Source of the DNA: Paracoccus aerodenitrificans
Lineage (GTDB): Bacteria > Pseudomonadota > Alphaproteobacteria > Rhodobacterales > Rhodobacteraceae
Reading direction: 5' to 3'
NCBI RefSeq assembly: GCF_027913215.1
Contig: NZ_CP115784.1
Location: 1,302,001 to 1,366,000, forward strand
Length of the DNA stretch: 64,000 bases
Positions 27,607 to 38,051 of the stretch are shown here, one piece after another. The notes beneath the pieces are model-generated. The model searched no databases. It had not been told where the DNA came from and saw only the letters and a program-made list of their open reading frames with translations. A program made the position numbers and the translations under genes. Within the stretch, counting starts at the first letter, position 1. Each line of letters opens with the position of its first letter.

Positions 27607-29307
27607 TCAGATGATTTCGAAACGGTCCACATCTATCATCCCGCGATCCGTGATCTTCAGATGCGGGATGACCGGCAGGGCGAGAAATGCCAGTTGCAGG
27701 AAAGGTTCATGCAGAGTGATCCCCAGATCCTTTGCAGAGAGGCGAAGTCGGGACAGGGCGTCATGCACATCCTCGAAACGCGCCCTGCTCATCAGCCCGG
27801 CGATTTCCAGCGGCAATTCGGCCTTGATCCGGCCCTTGTTCACGACGACGAAGCCACCGCCGATTTCCGCCAGCCGTTGCGCGGCGAGCAGCATGTCGTC
27901 GTAATCCATCCCGACCAGAGCGATATTGTGGTGGTCATGACAGACGGTCGAGCCGATCGCGCCCGATGCGATCCCGAAGCCGCGCACGAAACCATTCGCG
28001 ACATTTCCGTTCCTGCCGTGACGCTCGACAATCGAGATCCGGGCGAGGTCCCGCGCCGCATCGGGGCGCAGATCCCCGTCGGTCATCGGGATCTTCTCAT
28101 GCAGATGATCGGTGATGATGCGGCCGGGCTGGATGCCTATCACCGGGCAGTCGCCGGACCCGTTAAGCCGGAAGCTCTCTGCCGAGAGGTCGGGCAGATG
28201 GACCGATCCGAGCCCCACCGGCGGGGGTGAGCTGCGCGAGGCGAACGCGTCGGGGTTTGCCGGAAGGCCGCCGCAGATGACGACGCGGGGGGTACACTGC
28301 GCGACATCCTCCAGCACGACGATATCCGCGCGTTTCCCCGGCGCGATCTGTCCGCGATCCTTCAGGCCGAACGCCTCTGCCGCTGATAGGGACGCGGCGC
28401 GATAGACCGCAAGCGGGTCGCAGCCATGCGCGATCAGGCGGCGGATCATGCTGTCGAGATGGCCTTCCTCGGCAATATCCAGCGGGTTCCGGTCATCCGT
28501 GCAGAGGCACATATAAGGGGCCGTCAAAGGCGTCAGAACCGGCGCAAGCGCGTCGAGATCCTTCGACACCGATCCTTCCCGGATCAGGATGCGCAGCCCT
28601 TTCTGCAGCTTCTCGACCGCTTCGGCGGCGGTCGTGGCTTCGTGCTCGGTCCCGATCCCGGCGGCGATATAAGCGTTCAGATCGCGGCCTGACAGAAGCG
28701 GTGCGTGGCCGTCAATATGGCCGCCCTGAAACGCGCGCAGCTTGTCCATGCAGACCGGGTCTTGCGACAGAACGCCGGGATAATTCATGAACTCCGCCAG
28801 CCCGATCACTGCGGGATGAGCGGCAAGGGGCAGAAGATCCTGTGCATTCAGCGCCGCGCCGGAGGTCTCCATCGCCGAGGATGGCACGCAGGAGGACAGG
28901 TTCACCCGCAGATCCATTAGTGTGGTTTCGGAGGCTTTCAGGAAATAGTCTATCCCCTCGATCCCTGTCACATTCGCGATCTCATGCGGATCGCAGATTG
29001 CGGTCGTAATGCCGCGAGGGGTAACGCAACGGTCGAATTCAGCCGGGGTCACGCAGGAGCTTTCGATATGCAGATGCGTGTCGATAAAACCGGGCACGAG
29101 GATCGCGCCGCTGACATCCATTTCCCGAGCGCCGTCATAGCTTGCACCGATCCCGACAATGGTATCGCCACAGATCGCCACGTCACCCGCGATATATTCG
29201 CCGGTGACCATGCACCAGACCTTGCCGCCTTTCAGAACCAGATCCGCAGCGACGTCGCCCCGGCCCTGTGAGATTCGCTGTTCGAGGCTTGGGGATGGTC
29301 GGTCCAT
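27607..29307 (-). CDS. ade: Adenine deaminase
   Basis: Converts adenine to hypoxanthine for purine salvage; 566 residues, the family length. An amidohydrolase core with the metal-binding DTHLHIESS and [12 protein letters not shown] segments, and a long C-terminal adenine-deaminase region ending in [17 protein letters not shown] site precedes ATG 29307. It appears monocistronic or follows a tiny membrane ORF (29325-29420). Confidence 0.92.
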   Translation of the reverse strand: MDRPSPSLEQRISQGRGDVAADLVLKGGKVWCMVTGEYIAGDVAICGDTIVGIGASYDGAREMDVSGAILVPGFIDTHLHIESSCVTPAEFDRCVTPRGITTAICDPHEIANVTGIEGIDYFLKASETTLMDLRVNLSSCVPSSAMETSGAALNAQDLLPLAAHPAVIGLAEFMNYPGVLSQDPVCMDKLRAFQGGHIDGHAPLLSGRDLNAYIAAGIGTEHEATTAAEAVEKLQKGLRILIREGSVSKDLDALAPVLTPLTAPYMCLCTDDRNPLDIAEEGHLDSMIRRLIAHGCDPLAVYRAASLSAAEAFGLKDRGQIAPGKRADIVVLEDVAQCTPRVVICGGLPANPDAFASRSSPPPVGLGSVHLPDLSAESFRLNGSGDCPVIGIQPGRIITDHLHEKIPMTDGDLRPDAARDLARISIVERHGRNGNVANGFVRGFGIASGAIGSTVCHDHHNIALVGMDYDDMLLAAQRLAEIGGGFVVVNKGRIKAELPLEIAGLMSRARFEDVHDALSRLRLSAKDLGITLHEPFLQLAFLALPVIPHLKITDRGMIDVDRFEII

Positions 29308-29324
29308 TTCGGCAACTCCTGTTT

Positions 29325-29420
29325 TCAGCCCATCATCGGATCTGAGAAGGCTGCCGTAAAGATCGCAGCCAGTGCCGTAAACGCGATTCCGCAGGCGGAA
29401 ACGGAAAGGTTAATCCGCAT
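29325..29420 (-). CDS. Candidate 31-residue membrane peptide
   Basis: A short frame, [17 protein letters not shown]... ending FSDPMMG, encodes one hydrophobic helix with a basic start. Its ATG overlaps the 3' end of the acyltransferase gene by 11 bases, and it ends 17 bases before ade. A GCGGGGG run is the only ribosome-site candidate. The overlap and hydrophobic pattern are suggestive, but a chance ORF cannot be excluded. Confidence 0.35.
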   Translation of the reverse strand: MRINLSVSACGIAFTALAAIFTAAFSDPMMG

Positions 29421-31389
29421 CCCCCGCGCCGAGGCAGGCCGGATCGCCTGCAAACATCTCGGCGAAGACAGATCTTGCGCCATAATCGCTGATATGATTG
29501 ATATCGGAGTACAGATACTGCCCGTTGTTTTGCGTCCGGCAGGCCCCCGAGCTGCAAAGCCGGTCATGCGGGAACAGCACCCTGACATTCAACGGCAGGT
29601 TCGCCGGAGAAAAAACCGCCAGAAGCTCACCGGTTTCCTCAAGGAAATCCGTCTGGCTGACCCCGTCTATGCCAGAGAGTAATGTCGGAACGCCGCCTCG
29701 GAAATTATTGGTAAGCAAGGGCATCGGCGCAACGACGCAGACATGATCGAAATTCCGGGAAAGCAGTCGCAGAAGCGATGTGATTTCATCGCGGATAGTC
29801 CGGCGGCGTGACTCATCATCCGTATCGTTATGGTCGATCAGCGTCACACGGGCATTCTGATGCGGCGTTCTCTGGACCGGGTTGTCGGCGAAATAATCGC
29901 TGCCGTAATAATAAATCGCCCATGAGGCCGAAAGCAGCACGGTATCCGGCTTTGGCCACGCGCTGCCGATATAATCGAAAAGCGCCCGGTAATAGCTTCG
30001 GCATGAGGCGTTTGCGCTTTTGGAACGGTTCTCACGGTTCACCCGGTCAGAAGGGAAACAGCCGCCGCGTGTCAGGCCGATCAGGCGCCGCTCCTGCCGG
30101 GCCAGAGCATCGGCAAGCGGTGCAGAGAAATGGAACGCGTTGGAATCGCCGAGAAGCAGCACATCTTCCGACAAGGGTGGCGGGGTCAGGCAGTCCTCAA
30201 GATCAGAGCAATCGCTCAGCCCGCTACGTTCCAGCGATGACAGAAGCGTCGAATCGTCCTGCGCCAGATCGAACCGCAAATAGCCGTCCCGCCGGTCTCC
30301 GACCACGCCGAGAATGGCGAAATAGGCGATGCAGGCTGCTGCGATGCGAAGAACCGCCGCCGATGACATGGCACGACCGGTGCGGAAAGGGGTCTCGATG
30401 AATTTCCAGCTTAGCCACGCCAGCGGGAACACCGCGACGATGATTACCAGACGGCTCAGCAAATCAGGCTCGTCCGGGCTGGTATAGCTTAGAAACGCCA
30501 GCATTGGCTGGTGAAATAGATAGGCGCTGTAGCTGATCAGCCCGATCAGCACCAGCGGGCGCAGAGATAGCAGCCGGGCGGTGCGCGTCCCCGGCTGCGC
30601 ATAGATCACGACAAGCGCTGTTCCCATGACCGGAGCCGCTGCGAAGGGGCCGGGAAACAGCGTTGCCTCGTCGAAAGTGAATACCGAAACCAGCACAAGC
30701 GCCAGCCCGACCGCCGCAAGCATATCCCCGTAGGGTCGCGCATCGCTTTCTTTCCGCTGCGACAGGATCAGCATCGCCGCCACGCCGACCAGAAGTTCCC
30801 ATATGCGGGTGCTGAGCTGGAAATAGGCGCGTTGAGGAGCATCGATGCTCTGCCAGATCGACCAGCCGAAGCTGAGCAATATCAGCCCGGCGGTCACCGG
30901 AAGAAGATGCCTCCTTAACCGCCTGAACAGGAATCCGAAAAACAGCGGGAAGAGGATATAATACTGCTCTTCTATCGCCAGGCTCCATGTGTGCAGAAGC
31001 GGTTTGAGCTCTGATTCAATGTCGAAATAGGCACTTTCCTGCAGGAAAAGAAAATTTGATAAAAACAATGCACTGGCGGCAAGGCTTTGCGAGAAATCCT
31101 TCATGTCGCGGGGGAGAAACCAATACCAGGCGGCGACAGAGCAGACCGTCAGTGTCAGGAATAACGCAGGCAGAATGCGACGTGTCCGCCTTTCGTAGAA
31201 TCGCGCGATACTGAACCTGTCACGCTGCAGGTCATGAAGGATAATTCCCGAGATCAGATAGCCGCTGAGCACGAAGAAAACATCTACCCCGACATAGCCG
31301 CCAGAGAAGATGTCGAAATCTGCATGGAACAGGATGACAGGAATAACGGCAACGGCCCGCAAACCGTCGATTTCCGAACGGTATTTCAT
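29410..31389 (-). CDS. OafA/YrhL-type membrane acyltransferase with SGNH domain
   Basis: A 659-residue inner-membrane acyltransferase. The N-terminal acyltransferase-3 domain (about residues 1-350, around ten membrane helices) starts YRSEIDGLRAVAVIPVILFH, with the Arg and His of the family. The periplasmic C-terminal SGNH domain has the Ser in LLGDSNAFHF and the Asp/His pair in DINHISDYGA. Such proteins acetylate cell-surface polysaccharide or peptidoglycan. No sugar-synthesis genes are adjacent, so the target is unknown. It is divergent from lepA. Confidence 0.9.
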   Translation of the reverse strand: MKYRSEIDGLRAVAVIPVILFHADFDIFSGGYVGVDVFFVLSGYLISGIILHDLQRDRFSIARFYERRTRRILPALFLTLTVCSVAAWYWFLPRDMKDFSQSLAASALFLSNFLFLQESAYFDIESELKPLLHTWSLAIEEQYYILFPLFFGFLFRRLRRHLLPVTAGLILLSFGWSIWQSIDAPQRAYFQLSTRIWELLVGVAAMLILSQRKESDARPYGDMLAAVGLALVLVSVFTFDEATLFPGPFAAAPVMGTALVVIYAQPGTRTARLLSLRPLVLIGLISYSAYLFHQPMLAFLSYTSPDEPDLLSRLVIIVAVFPLAWLSWKFIETPFRTGRAMSSAAVLRIAAACIAYFAILGVVGDRRDGYLRFDLAQDDSTLLSSLERSGLSDCSDLEDCLTPPPLSEDVLLLGDSNAFHFSAPLADALARQERRLIGLTRGGCFPSDRVNRENRSKSANASCRSYYRALFDYIGSAWPKPDTVLLSASWAIYYYGSDYFADNPVQRTPHQNARVTLIDHNDTDDESRRRTIRDEITSLLRLLSRNFDHVCVVAPMPLLTNNFRGGVPTLLSGIDGVSQTDFLEETGELLAVFSPANLPLNVRVLFPHDRLCSSGACRTQNNGQYLYSDINHISDYGARSVFAEMFAGDPACLGAGDAD

Positions 31390-31528
31390 AAACTTAGTGA
31401 CACCTGGGTAACGTAACTGGCCGACGAATAGGCCAGAGTGCGATTCTGTTCAAGCTTCTGCGTCGTCGGTGCGCGGGCCGGAATGAATTCCTCTTCCAGC
31501 GTCGCATTCGCCCCTGTATATGCGGCCC

Positions 31529-33328
<1,800 letters not shown>

Positions 33329-33333
33329 GCCGG

Positions 33334-33363
33334 TGGCAGGCCGCGGATGGCCTGCCATTTTTT
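33334..33363 (+). terminator. Intrinsic terminator after lepA
   Basis: TGGCAGGCC (33334-33342) pairs perfectly with GGCCTGCCA (33349-33357) over a six-base loop, then six T. Confidence 0.9.
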
Positions 33364-33382
33364 ACCACGATGCCTTCTTTTG

Positions 33383-33691
33383 CTAATGTGGGGTGCACAG
33401 ATAGATGCGGCTGACCGTTGTCAGGTCGCAATTGCTTGACGCGCCCATCGACTGACACTGGGTTCGCGTCCCTTCATAGGCTTGAGCACTGGCATAGCCC
33501 CAGGAACTGCATTGAGAGATCGCATTTTTTTTGACAGCGCCCCAATCGATCAGGGCGGCTTTCAGCGCATCCGCTTCATACGCCATTTCCACGAATGTAT
33601 TGACCTGACTGTCAGGCGACATCGCCGGAGGCGGTTCGACCGAGCATCCGGCGGCGAACAGAAGCGGGGCGCAAAGCAGCAGTTTTTTCAT
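33383..33691 (-). CDS. YecR-like lipoprotein
   Basis: A 102-residue predicted lipoprotein. The signal has the lipobox LFAAGC with the lipidated Cys at residue 16. The mature part resembles YecR-like lipoproteins, with the pattern VEMAYE, DWGAVKKNAISQCSSWGYASAQAYEG and a second cysteine pair near the end. Their function is not established. It stands alone between the lepA terminator and other small genes on the same strand. Confidence 0.75.
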   Translation of the reverse strand: MKKLLLCAPLLFAAGCSVEPPPAMSPDSQVNTFVEMAYEADALKAALIDWGAVKKNAISQCSSWGYASAQAYEGTRTQCQSMGASSNCDLTTVSRIYLCTPH

Positions 33692-33788
33692 CGGAGTTCC
33701 GTCTCATGATGAGGAAGGCTGGTCAGCCACTCTTTTCACGAAACCCCTAATTCTTCGTTAAGCCGCGATGGGGCGGCAGAACGGTCCG

Positions 33789-33980
33789 CTATTTCCGGCG
33801 CTTGCCGTTCTGCGGCATCCACGGGAACCACATGGCAACCCAGGTATCCACCCAGATGCGCTGCCAGTCCTCGATCATCTGATTCTGCGCCTTGCTCATC
33901 TCGGCCAGCATCTGGTTTCGGGTCGAGCCGCTGATGCTGTTGGCGGCGGAAAGCCATGCGCTCATCCAAGGATTTTTCAT
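33789..33980 (-). CDS. Small tryptophan-rich hypothetical protein
   Basis: A 63-residue protein rich in Trp and Met (NPWMSAW, EDWQRIWVDTWVAMWFPWMP) with an amphipathic middle and a basic tail (NGKRRK). It has no signal peptide. The start 33980 has a GGAGAGACCC-like site upstream; an earlier frame start at 33998 is possible. I do not recognise the family. A membrane-surface helix is plausible from the pattern. Confidence 0.55.
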   Translation of the reverse strand: MKNPWMSAWLSAANSISGSTRNQMLAEMSKAQNQMIEDWQRIWVDTWVAMWFPWMPQNGKRRK

Positions 33981-34100
33981 CGGGTCTCTCCGGTGCAATG
34001 TCGGGGGCAGTGACTCAATGCGGTGAACGGCCTGTGGTTCCGGCCGAAAACAGGAAAACCATATCGGGAATCGACCGTGTTATCCAGCATTTCCCATGTA

Positions 34101-34128
34101 AAAAGGCCGCCAAACCGGGCGGCCTTTT
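34101..34128 (-). terminator. Terminator after carD
   Basis: AAAAGGCCGCC (34101-34111) pairs with GGCGGCCTTTT (34118-34128). On the minus strand a run of five T follows the stem, so it ends the CarD gene. Confidence 0.85.
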
Positions 34129-34146
34129 CATCTTGTTCAAGAAAAC

Positions 34147-34656
34147 TCAGGCGGCGCGGGCGACCAGAACGTCATCGACTTTCTTCTGCGCACCGGCAGC
34201 ATCGATACCGCTGACAGCGGCGACTTCGCGGGTCAGCCGGTCCAGAGCCGCTTCGTAAAGCTGACGCTCGGAATAGGACTGCTCACGCTGATCGTCATTG
34301 CGGTGCAGGTCACGGACCACCTCGGCAATGGCCAGCAAATCGCCCGAGTTGATCTTCTGTTCGTATTCCTGCGCCCGGCGCGACCACATGGCACGCTTGA
34401 CGCGGGCCTTGCCTTTCAGCGTGGTCAGAGCCTGCTCGATCAGATCGGGGCTGGCGAGGCTGCGCATTCCGATTTCGGCAGCGCGTGCAGTCGGGACACG
34501 AAGGGTCATCTTGTCCTTTTCGAACGAAATCACGAACATTTCCAGCGCCATACCGGCAACTTCCTGCTGCTCGATCGAGACGATCTTGCCCACGCCATGA
34601 GCGGGGTACACAACAAAGTCATCGGGGCGGAATTCGGATTTCTTGGTTTTGGACAT
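34147..34656 (-). CDS. CarD family transcriptional regulator
   Basis: A 169-residue CarD/CdnL protein that binds RNA polymerase beta and stabilises open complexes. The N-terminal RNAP-interaction Tudor-like domain (DDFVVYPAHGVGKIVSIEQQEVAG) is followed by a helical DNA-binding domain (KRAMWSRRAQEYEQKINSGDLLAIAEVVRDLHR). It has its own long leader with a palindrome (34800-34820) and its own terminator. CarD proteins in alphaproteobacteria set rRNA and growth-gene promoter activity. Confidence 0.92.
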   Translation of the reverse strand: MSKTKKSEFRPDDFVVYPAHGVGKIVSIEQQEVAGMALEMFVISFEKDKMTLRVPTARAAEIGMRSLASPDLIEQALTTLKGKARVKRAMWSRRAQEYEQKINSGDLLAIAEVVRDLHRNDDQREQSYSERQLYEAALDRLTREVAAVSGIDAAGAQKKVDDVLVARAA

Positions 34657-34973
34657 TCTTTTTCCTTCCGGTTAATACCGCCATTCTCAGGGTGCCGGCG
34701 GCAAAAACGGCCCTACGGCGGGAAACCCCCTTCCGTCAGGCCGGATTTTCTGATGTACATATATCCGCCGGGCAGACGACGGAGACCTTCCTTTCCATGC
34801 CGGAAAACGCGGTTTTCCGGTCGATTGTGAAGGAATTATATCACAAAAAAAGGCCCGAAAAAAGCCGCTCTTCTGCAGTGCAGTATAGGCCCGGAAACGG
34901 GCGGAATCCATCAGAATTTCAATCCCCTGAGCGGACCGGCCAAAAGCGCATGCCCGGGCGCGGGATCAGAGAA
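34657..34973. other. 317-base gap between carD and fdxA with a palindrome
   Basis: No gene seen. On the minus strand there is a TATAAT -10 candidate (34835-34840) about 180 bases before the carD start, without a convincing -35. It is followed by the perfect palindrome CCGGAAAAC-GCG-GTTTTCCGG at 34800-34820. The region is relatively AT-rich around 34820-34870. Confidence 0.5.
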
Positions 34974-35312
34974 TCAGTCGCCCTCACCGGGATTCGGGCT
35001 GAAATATTTCTCAAGCTTGCCGGTGACACCGTCCATTTCTTCATATCCCGGCATCGGGTCCTTTTTCTGGGTGATGACCGGCCATTGTTCGGCATATTTC
35101 CGGTTCATCTCGACCCAGGGTTCCATATCCGGTTCGGTGTCGGGACGGATGGCGTCGGCGGGGCATTCGGGTTCGCAGACGCCGCAATCGATGCATTCGT
35201 CAGGGTGAATCACAAGCGTGTTCTCACCCTCATAGAAACAGTCCACGGGGCAGACCTCGACACAGTCGGTATATTTGCACATGATGCAATTGTCGGTGAC
35301 GATATAGGTCAT
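34974..35312 (-). CDS. fdxA: 7Fe ferredoxin FdxA
   Basis: A 112-residue seven-iron ferredoxin ([3Fe-4S][4Fe-4S]). The first cluster region is [17 protein letters not shown] and the second is [12 protein letters not shown]. It has the long C-terminal tail (about 50 residues) of the FdxA type. An electron carrier of unassigned partner here, widely conserved in Rhodobacteraceae near CarD. Confidence 0.94.
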   Translation of the reverse strand: MTYIVTDNCIMCKYTDCVEVCPVDCFYEGENTLVIHPDECIDCGVCEPECPADAIRPDTEPDMEPWVEMNRKYAEQWPVITQKKDPMPGYEEMDGVTGKLEKYFSPNPGEGD

Positions 35313-35405
35313 TCCTGCGTCCTTCTGGCGTTCGGTGCTTCACCTAGACCGCGGTGCAGGGCCTTTCAAGGCAATAACTCATGGATTTTCCGTGTGTGGG
35401 TGCGA

Positions 35406-36248
35406 TCAGCCGCGACGCGCGGGCATTGCATCGCGAATAGCGGTTTCAGCCAGCCGGGACAGTGTTTTGCGATCCTTGCCAGAGACGGGAATCGGTTCGT
35501 GCAGCAGGATTTCGACGTGACCCTGTTGCGCCACGGAAAGCACAGCAAGAATATGCGGCCCCAGAGGCATATCGCCCCACCAGCCGTAAAAGCGCGGATC
35601 TTTTTTTTCCGGCGCATGGTAAATGGCGGTCACCGGCTGGATCGCCAGATCCTGCGGCAGTTCCGGCGCGAGGAAACCCTGAAACAGCGTCGGCTTGAAC
35701 GGCAGCACCTGCATTCCGTCGCTGGAGGTACCCTCGGGGAAGAATAGCAGGCGATGCCCGGCGCGGGTTCGCGAGGCGAATTCCTGCGCCTGCCCGGCGG
35801 CCAGACGCCGGTCGCGGGCGACGAAATGCGTATCGGTGACCCGGGTCAGGATATTGATACCGGGCCATGAGGATACCTCGGATTTGGCGACGAAAAACAC
35901 CGGCATGGCGGCGTTCAGCGTGAAGATATCCAGCCAGCTTGAGTGATTGGCCACGACGGCGCCGGGGCCCTGCATCGGGCGTCCATGCCGGGTCCAGCGT
36001 AGGCCGATGCAGAACAGGACGCAGCGGCAGACCCCCTGCACGAACGGTCCTGTCACCGGGCGGCAGGGGCCGGAAAAGATGCGCTCGAAGAATCGCAGCA
36101 GGATCAGAAGCGGCACGCCGAGGATCAGCACGGCGATGGCGGGCAGCCCCCGCCTCAGGATCCGCAGCCAGCCGCGAAAGCCGGGCCGGGGCATGACAGG
36201 AGGCGCACCGCCTGCCCAGGTCGGGCCGCTCAGCCCCGTTTCTGCCAT
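35406..36248 (-). CDS. olsA: Lyso-ornithine lipid O-acyltransferase (PlsC family)
   Basis: A PlsC-type acyltransferase, about 280 residues, with a hydrophobic anchor near residues 36-52. It has the catalytic VANHSSWLDIF (H-x4-D) and the FFPEGTSSDG motif. Directly after olsB it should add the second acyl chain to lyso-ornithine lipid; some OlsA proteins also make phosphatidic acid. Start 36248 overlaps olsB by 19 bases. The alternative ATG 36194 (MPRPGFRG) gives a shorter protein, and neither has a strong ribosome site. Confidence 0.85.
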   Translation of the reverse strand: MAETGLSGPTWAGGAPPVMPRPGFRGWLRILRRGLPAIAVLILGVPLLILLRFFERIFSGPCRPVTGPFVQGVCRCVLFCIGLRWTRHGRPMQGPGAVVANHSSWLDIFTLNAAMPVFFVAKSEVSSWPGINILTRVTDTHFVARDRRLAAGQAQEFASRTRAGHRLLFFPEGTSSDGMQVLPFKPTLFQGFLAPELPQDLAIQPVTAIYHAPEKKDPRFYGWWGDMPLGPHILAVLSVAQQGHVEILLHEPIPVSGKDRKTLSRLAETAIRDAMPARRG

Positions 36249-37015
36249 TTCGAGGTATAGAAATCGCGATGTTTCTGCGACATGGCCGAGGTATCCATCA
36301 TCAGCAGAACATCGGTCGTGTTGAAATCGCGGTCCAGATAGGCCCCGTCCCCGACTGTGCCGCCAAGCCGCAGATAGGCCTTGATCAGCGCGGGCATCCC
36401 CAGCATGGCCGCGCGGCGGTCGAGTTGTTCCGGCGGGATCAGATCCATTCTTTGATAGGCTTCTTTGCGGGCGACCGGGCGCAGATCGGCGGCGGCAAGG
36501 TGATGCGCGTGCAACCAGCCAAGCGGCTGAGCGATCTCGTCGATATCCGTGCCGTGGAACGAGGCCACGCCGAACAGGATCTCGATCCCCAGCTCCAGCA
36601 CATATTCCGACAGCGCGTTCCACAGAAGGAACATCCCCGCGCCGCCGCGATATTCGGGCAGGATGCAGGACCGGCCCAGTTCCAGAAGCGGGCGTCCCGA
36701 GGCCCGCAGCCGGGTCAGGTCATATTCGCTGTCGCAATAGAACCGGCCGAATTCACGCGCACGGGTGCCGGGAAGCAGGCGGTAGACACCGACAACATGG
36801 TCAAGCTGCTGCACATCGCGGCGCAGATCGACCAGAATCAGATGATCGACGGCCTCATCGAATTCGTCCCGTTCCAGACGGGCTTCGTGATCGACCAGTT
36901 TTCCATCCGCCCCGAGCTCCTCGACAAAGACCCGATAGCGCAGGCGCTGCGCCGCTTTCAGATCCTGTTCGCTGGTTGCGATGCGGATATCGAAGAACTT
37001 GCTGTCGGGATCCAT
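36230..37015 (-). CDS. olsB: Ornithine N-acyltransferase
   Basis: A GNAT-like acyltransferase of 261 residues that links a 3-hydroxyacyl chain from ACP to ornithine, giving lyso-ornithine lipid. It has the family pattern RLRYRVFVEELGADGK near the start, ELGRSCILPEYRGG in the middle, and a C-terminal region with LGMPALIKAYLRLGG and the cofactor-like FNTTDV. The overlap with the olsA gene supports an olsBA operon. Ornithine lipids are phosphorus-free membrane lipids often raised under phosphate limitation. Confidence 0.9.
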   Translation of the reverse strand: MDPDSKFFDIRIATSEQDLKAAQRLRYRVFVEELGADGKLVDHEARLERDEFDEAVDHLILVDLRRDVQQLDHVVGVYRLLPGTRAREFGRFYCDSEYDLTRLRASGRPLLELGRSCILPEYRGGAGMFLLWNALSEYVLELGIEILFGVASFHGTDIDEIAQPLGWLHAHHLAAADLRPVARKEAYQRMDLIPPEQLDRRAAMLGMPALIKAYLRLGGTVGDGAYLDRDFNTTDVLLMMDTSAMSQKHRDFYTSKWQKRG

Positions 37016-37112
37016 GTGCCGCCGTGGTGATAGGTTGAACTGTGTCTAGAAAAGCCACGAAGCTATTGCAACAGGAAGAAAATATCCTGAAGTTGATGTG
37101 AAAATAATTGAC

Positions 37113-37127
37113 ACAACTTTAAGTTGT
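37113..37127. promoter_or_regulatory. 15-bp palindrome upstream of olsB
   Basis: ACAACTTTAAGTTGT, a perfect palindrome, lies 98 bases upstream of the olsB ATG and just beyond the end of the DUF3553 gene. A TTGACA overlaps its left end on the plus strand. The surroundings are AT-rich compared with the window. Confidence 0.45.
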
Positions 37128-37150
37128 TCTAACGTGCCGCTATGTCAATC

Positions 37151-37330
37151 TCAGCCCTGATTCATATCGACAAGCTCAAGCGAGACTTTGCTTCCGTCGA
37201 TCACACGCTTGCCGGCCTCGGCAAAATTCACCGTAATGCGGTCGCCGATGCGCGACTGCACCTGACCCTCGCCCCAATCGGGGGCGCCCGGATGGCGTAC
37301 GATCATCCCCGGTTCCAGAAATTCGTTCAT
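37151..37330 (-). CDS. DUF3553 small protein
   Basis: A 59-residue protein. It starts MNEFLEPGMIVRHPGAPDWG, and the later GQVQSRIGDRITVNFAEAGKR and IDGSKVSLELV complete the DUF3553 pattern, a small SH3/Tudor-like beta barrel resembling the N-terminal CarD/UvrD-tail fold. It lies on the minus strand; a 69-residue frame on the plus strand over the same bases is its shadow. Its ATG is 17 bases from the divergent chpT ATG, a pairing seen in relatives. Function unknown; nucleic acid or RNA polymerase contact is a guess from the fold. Confidence 0.85.
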   Translation of the reverse strand: MNEFLEPGMIVRHPGAPDWGEGQVQSRIGDRITVNFAEAGKRVIDGSKVSLELVDMNQG

Positions 37331-37347
37331 CTGAAGGCTTCCTTGTC

Positions 37348-38010
37348 ATGACTTACGATCTGACCGAAACAGATTTCGCCGCCCGGCCCGGTCGCGATCT
37401 TTCCGCACGGGTGGCCGCTCTGCTCGGGTCGCGCCTCTGCCATGATCTTGTGTCGCCTTTGGGTGCGATCTGCAACGGGGTGGAGCTTTTGCAGATGGCT
37501 GGGGACTGGCCGGGTCTGGCGGAAAGTGAGGAAATGTCGATGATCGACGGCGCGTTAAGCGCGGCGCGGGCAAGGCTGTCCTGTTTTCGCGTTGCGTTCG
37601 GCTCGGTCGGGGCTTCTCATTGCATTCGCGCGAAGGAATTCGCGCATCTGGTTGCAGAGATAGAGAAATCCGGAAAGATGCGGATTTCCCTGCACAGCGA
37701 TTCCGATCATTCGCGGCAGGATGTGAAAATGGTCCTGCTGGCGCTGATGTGTCTGCACAGTGCGATGCCGTGGGGCGCGTCCATCGTGGTCCGCCAACAG
37801 GCTGCGCATTGGCACTTGCGTGCCGAGGGCAGCCGGACGCGCCACGATACTGCGCTGTGGAGCTGGCTCGGCAGCGATGTGAACAGCCCGGATCTGTACG
37901 ATCCGCCCGCGGCAGAGGTGCACTTCCCGCTTCTGGCGATCACCGCCGCCGAGGCGGGGCGGATGATCCGCTGGTCGCTTTGCGATACCGGGGCCGAGAT
38001 CAGTTTCTAA
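37348..38010 (+). CDS. chpT: Histidine phosphotransferase ChpT
   Basis: A 220-residue dimeric phosphotransferase that passes phosphate from CckA to CtrA (and CpdR). The phospho-accepting His lies in GSRLCHDLVSPLGAICNGVELL. The degenerate ATPase-like C-terminal domain ends in VHFPLLAITA. In Rhodobacteraceae the CckA-ChpT-CtrA relay controls motility and GTA production and release, so it may act on the cluster at 10.7-25.5 kb. It has a divergent promoter region with the DUF3553 gene. Confidence 0.92.
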   Translation: MTYDLTETDFAARPGRDLSARVAALLGSRLCHDLVSPLGAICNGVELLQMAGDWPGLAESEEMSMIDGALSAARARLSCFRVAFGSVGASHCIRAKEFAHLVAEIEKSGKMRISLHSDSDHSRQDVKMVLLALMCLHSAMPWGASIVVRQQAAHWHLRAEGSRTRHDTALWSWLGSDVNSPDLYDPPAAEVHFPLLAITAAEAGRMIRWSLCDTGAEISF

Positions 38011-38022
38011 ACGGGCAGGAAA

Positions 38023-38046
38023 CCGCGTGATCACAGGATCACGCGG
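38023..38046. terminator. Hairpin between convergent chpT and proA
   Basis: CCGCGTGATC (38023-38032) and GATCACGCGG (38037-38046) form a perfect ten-base stem with a four-base loop between the two stops. There is no long T run on either side, so it is a likely but not classical bidirectional terminator. Confidence 0.65.
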
Positions 38047-38051
38047 CGGGA

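Noticed and set aside
37142..37351. 69-residue plus-strand frame
   Set aside because: The opposite strand encodes the DUF3553 protein with a clear family pattern, so this is the shadow.
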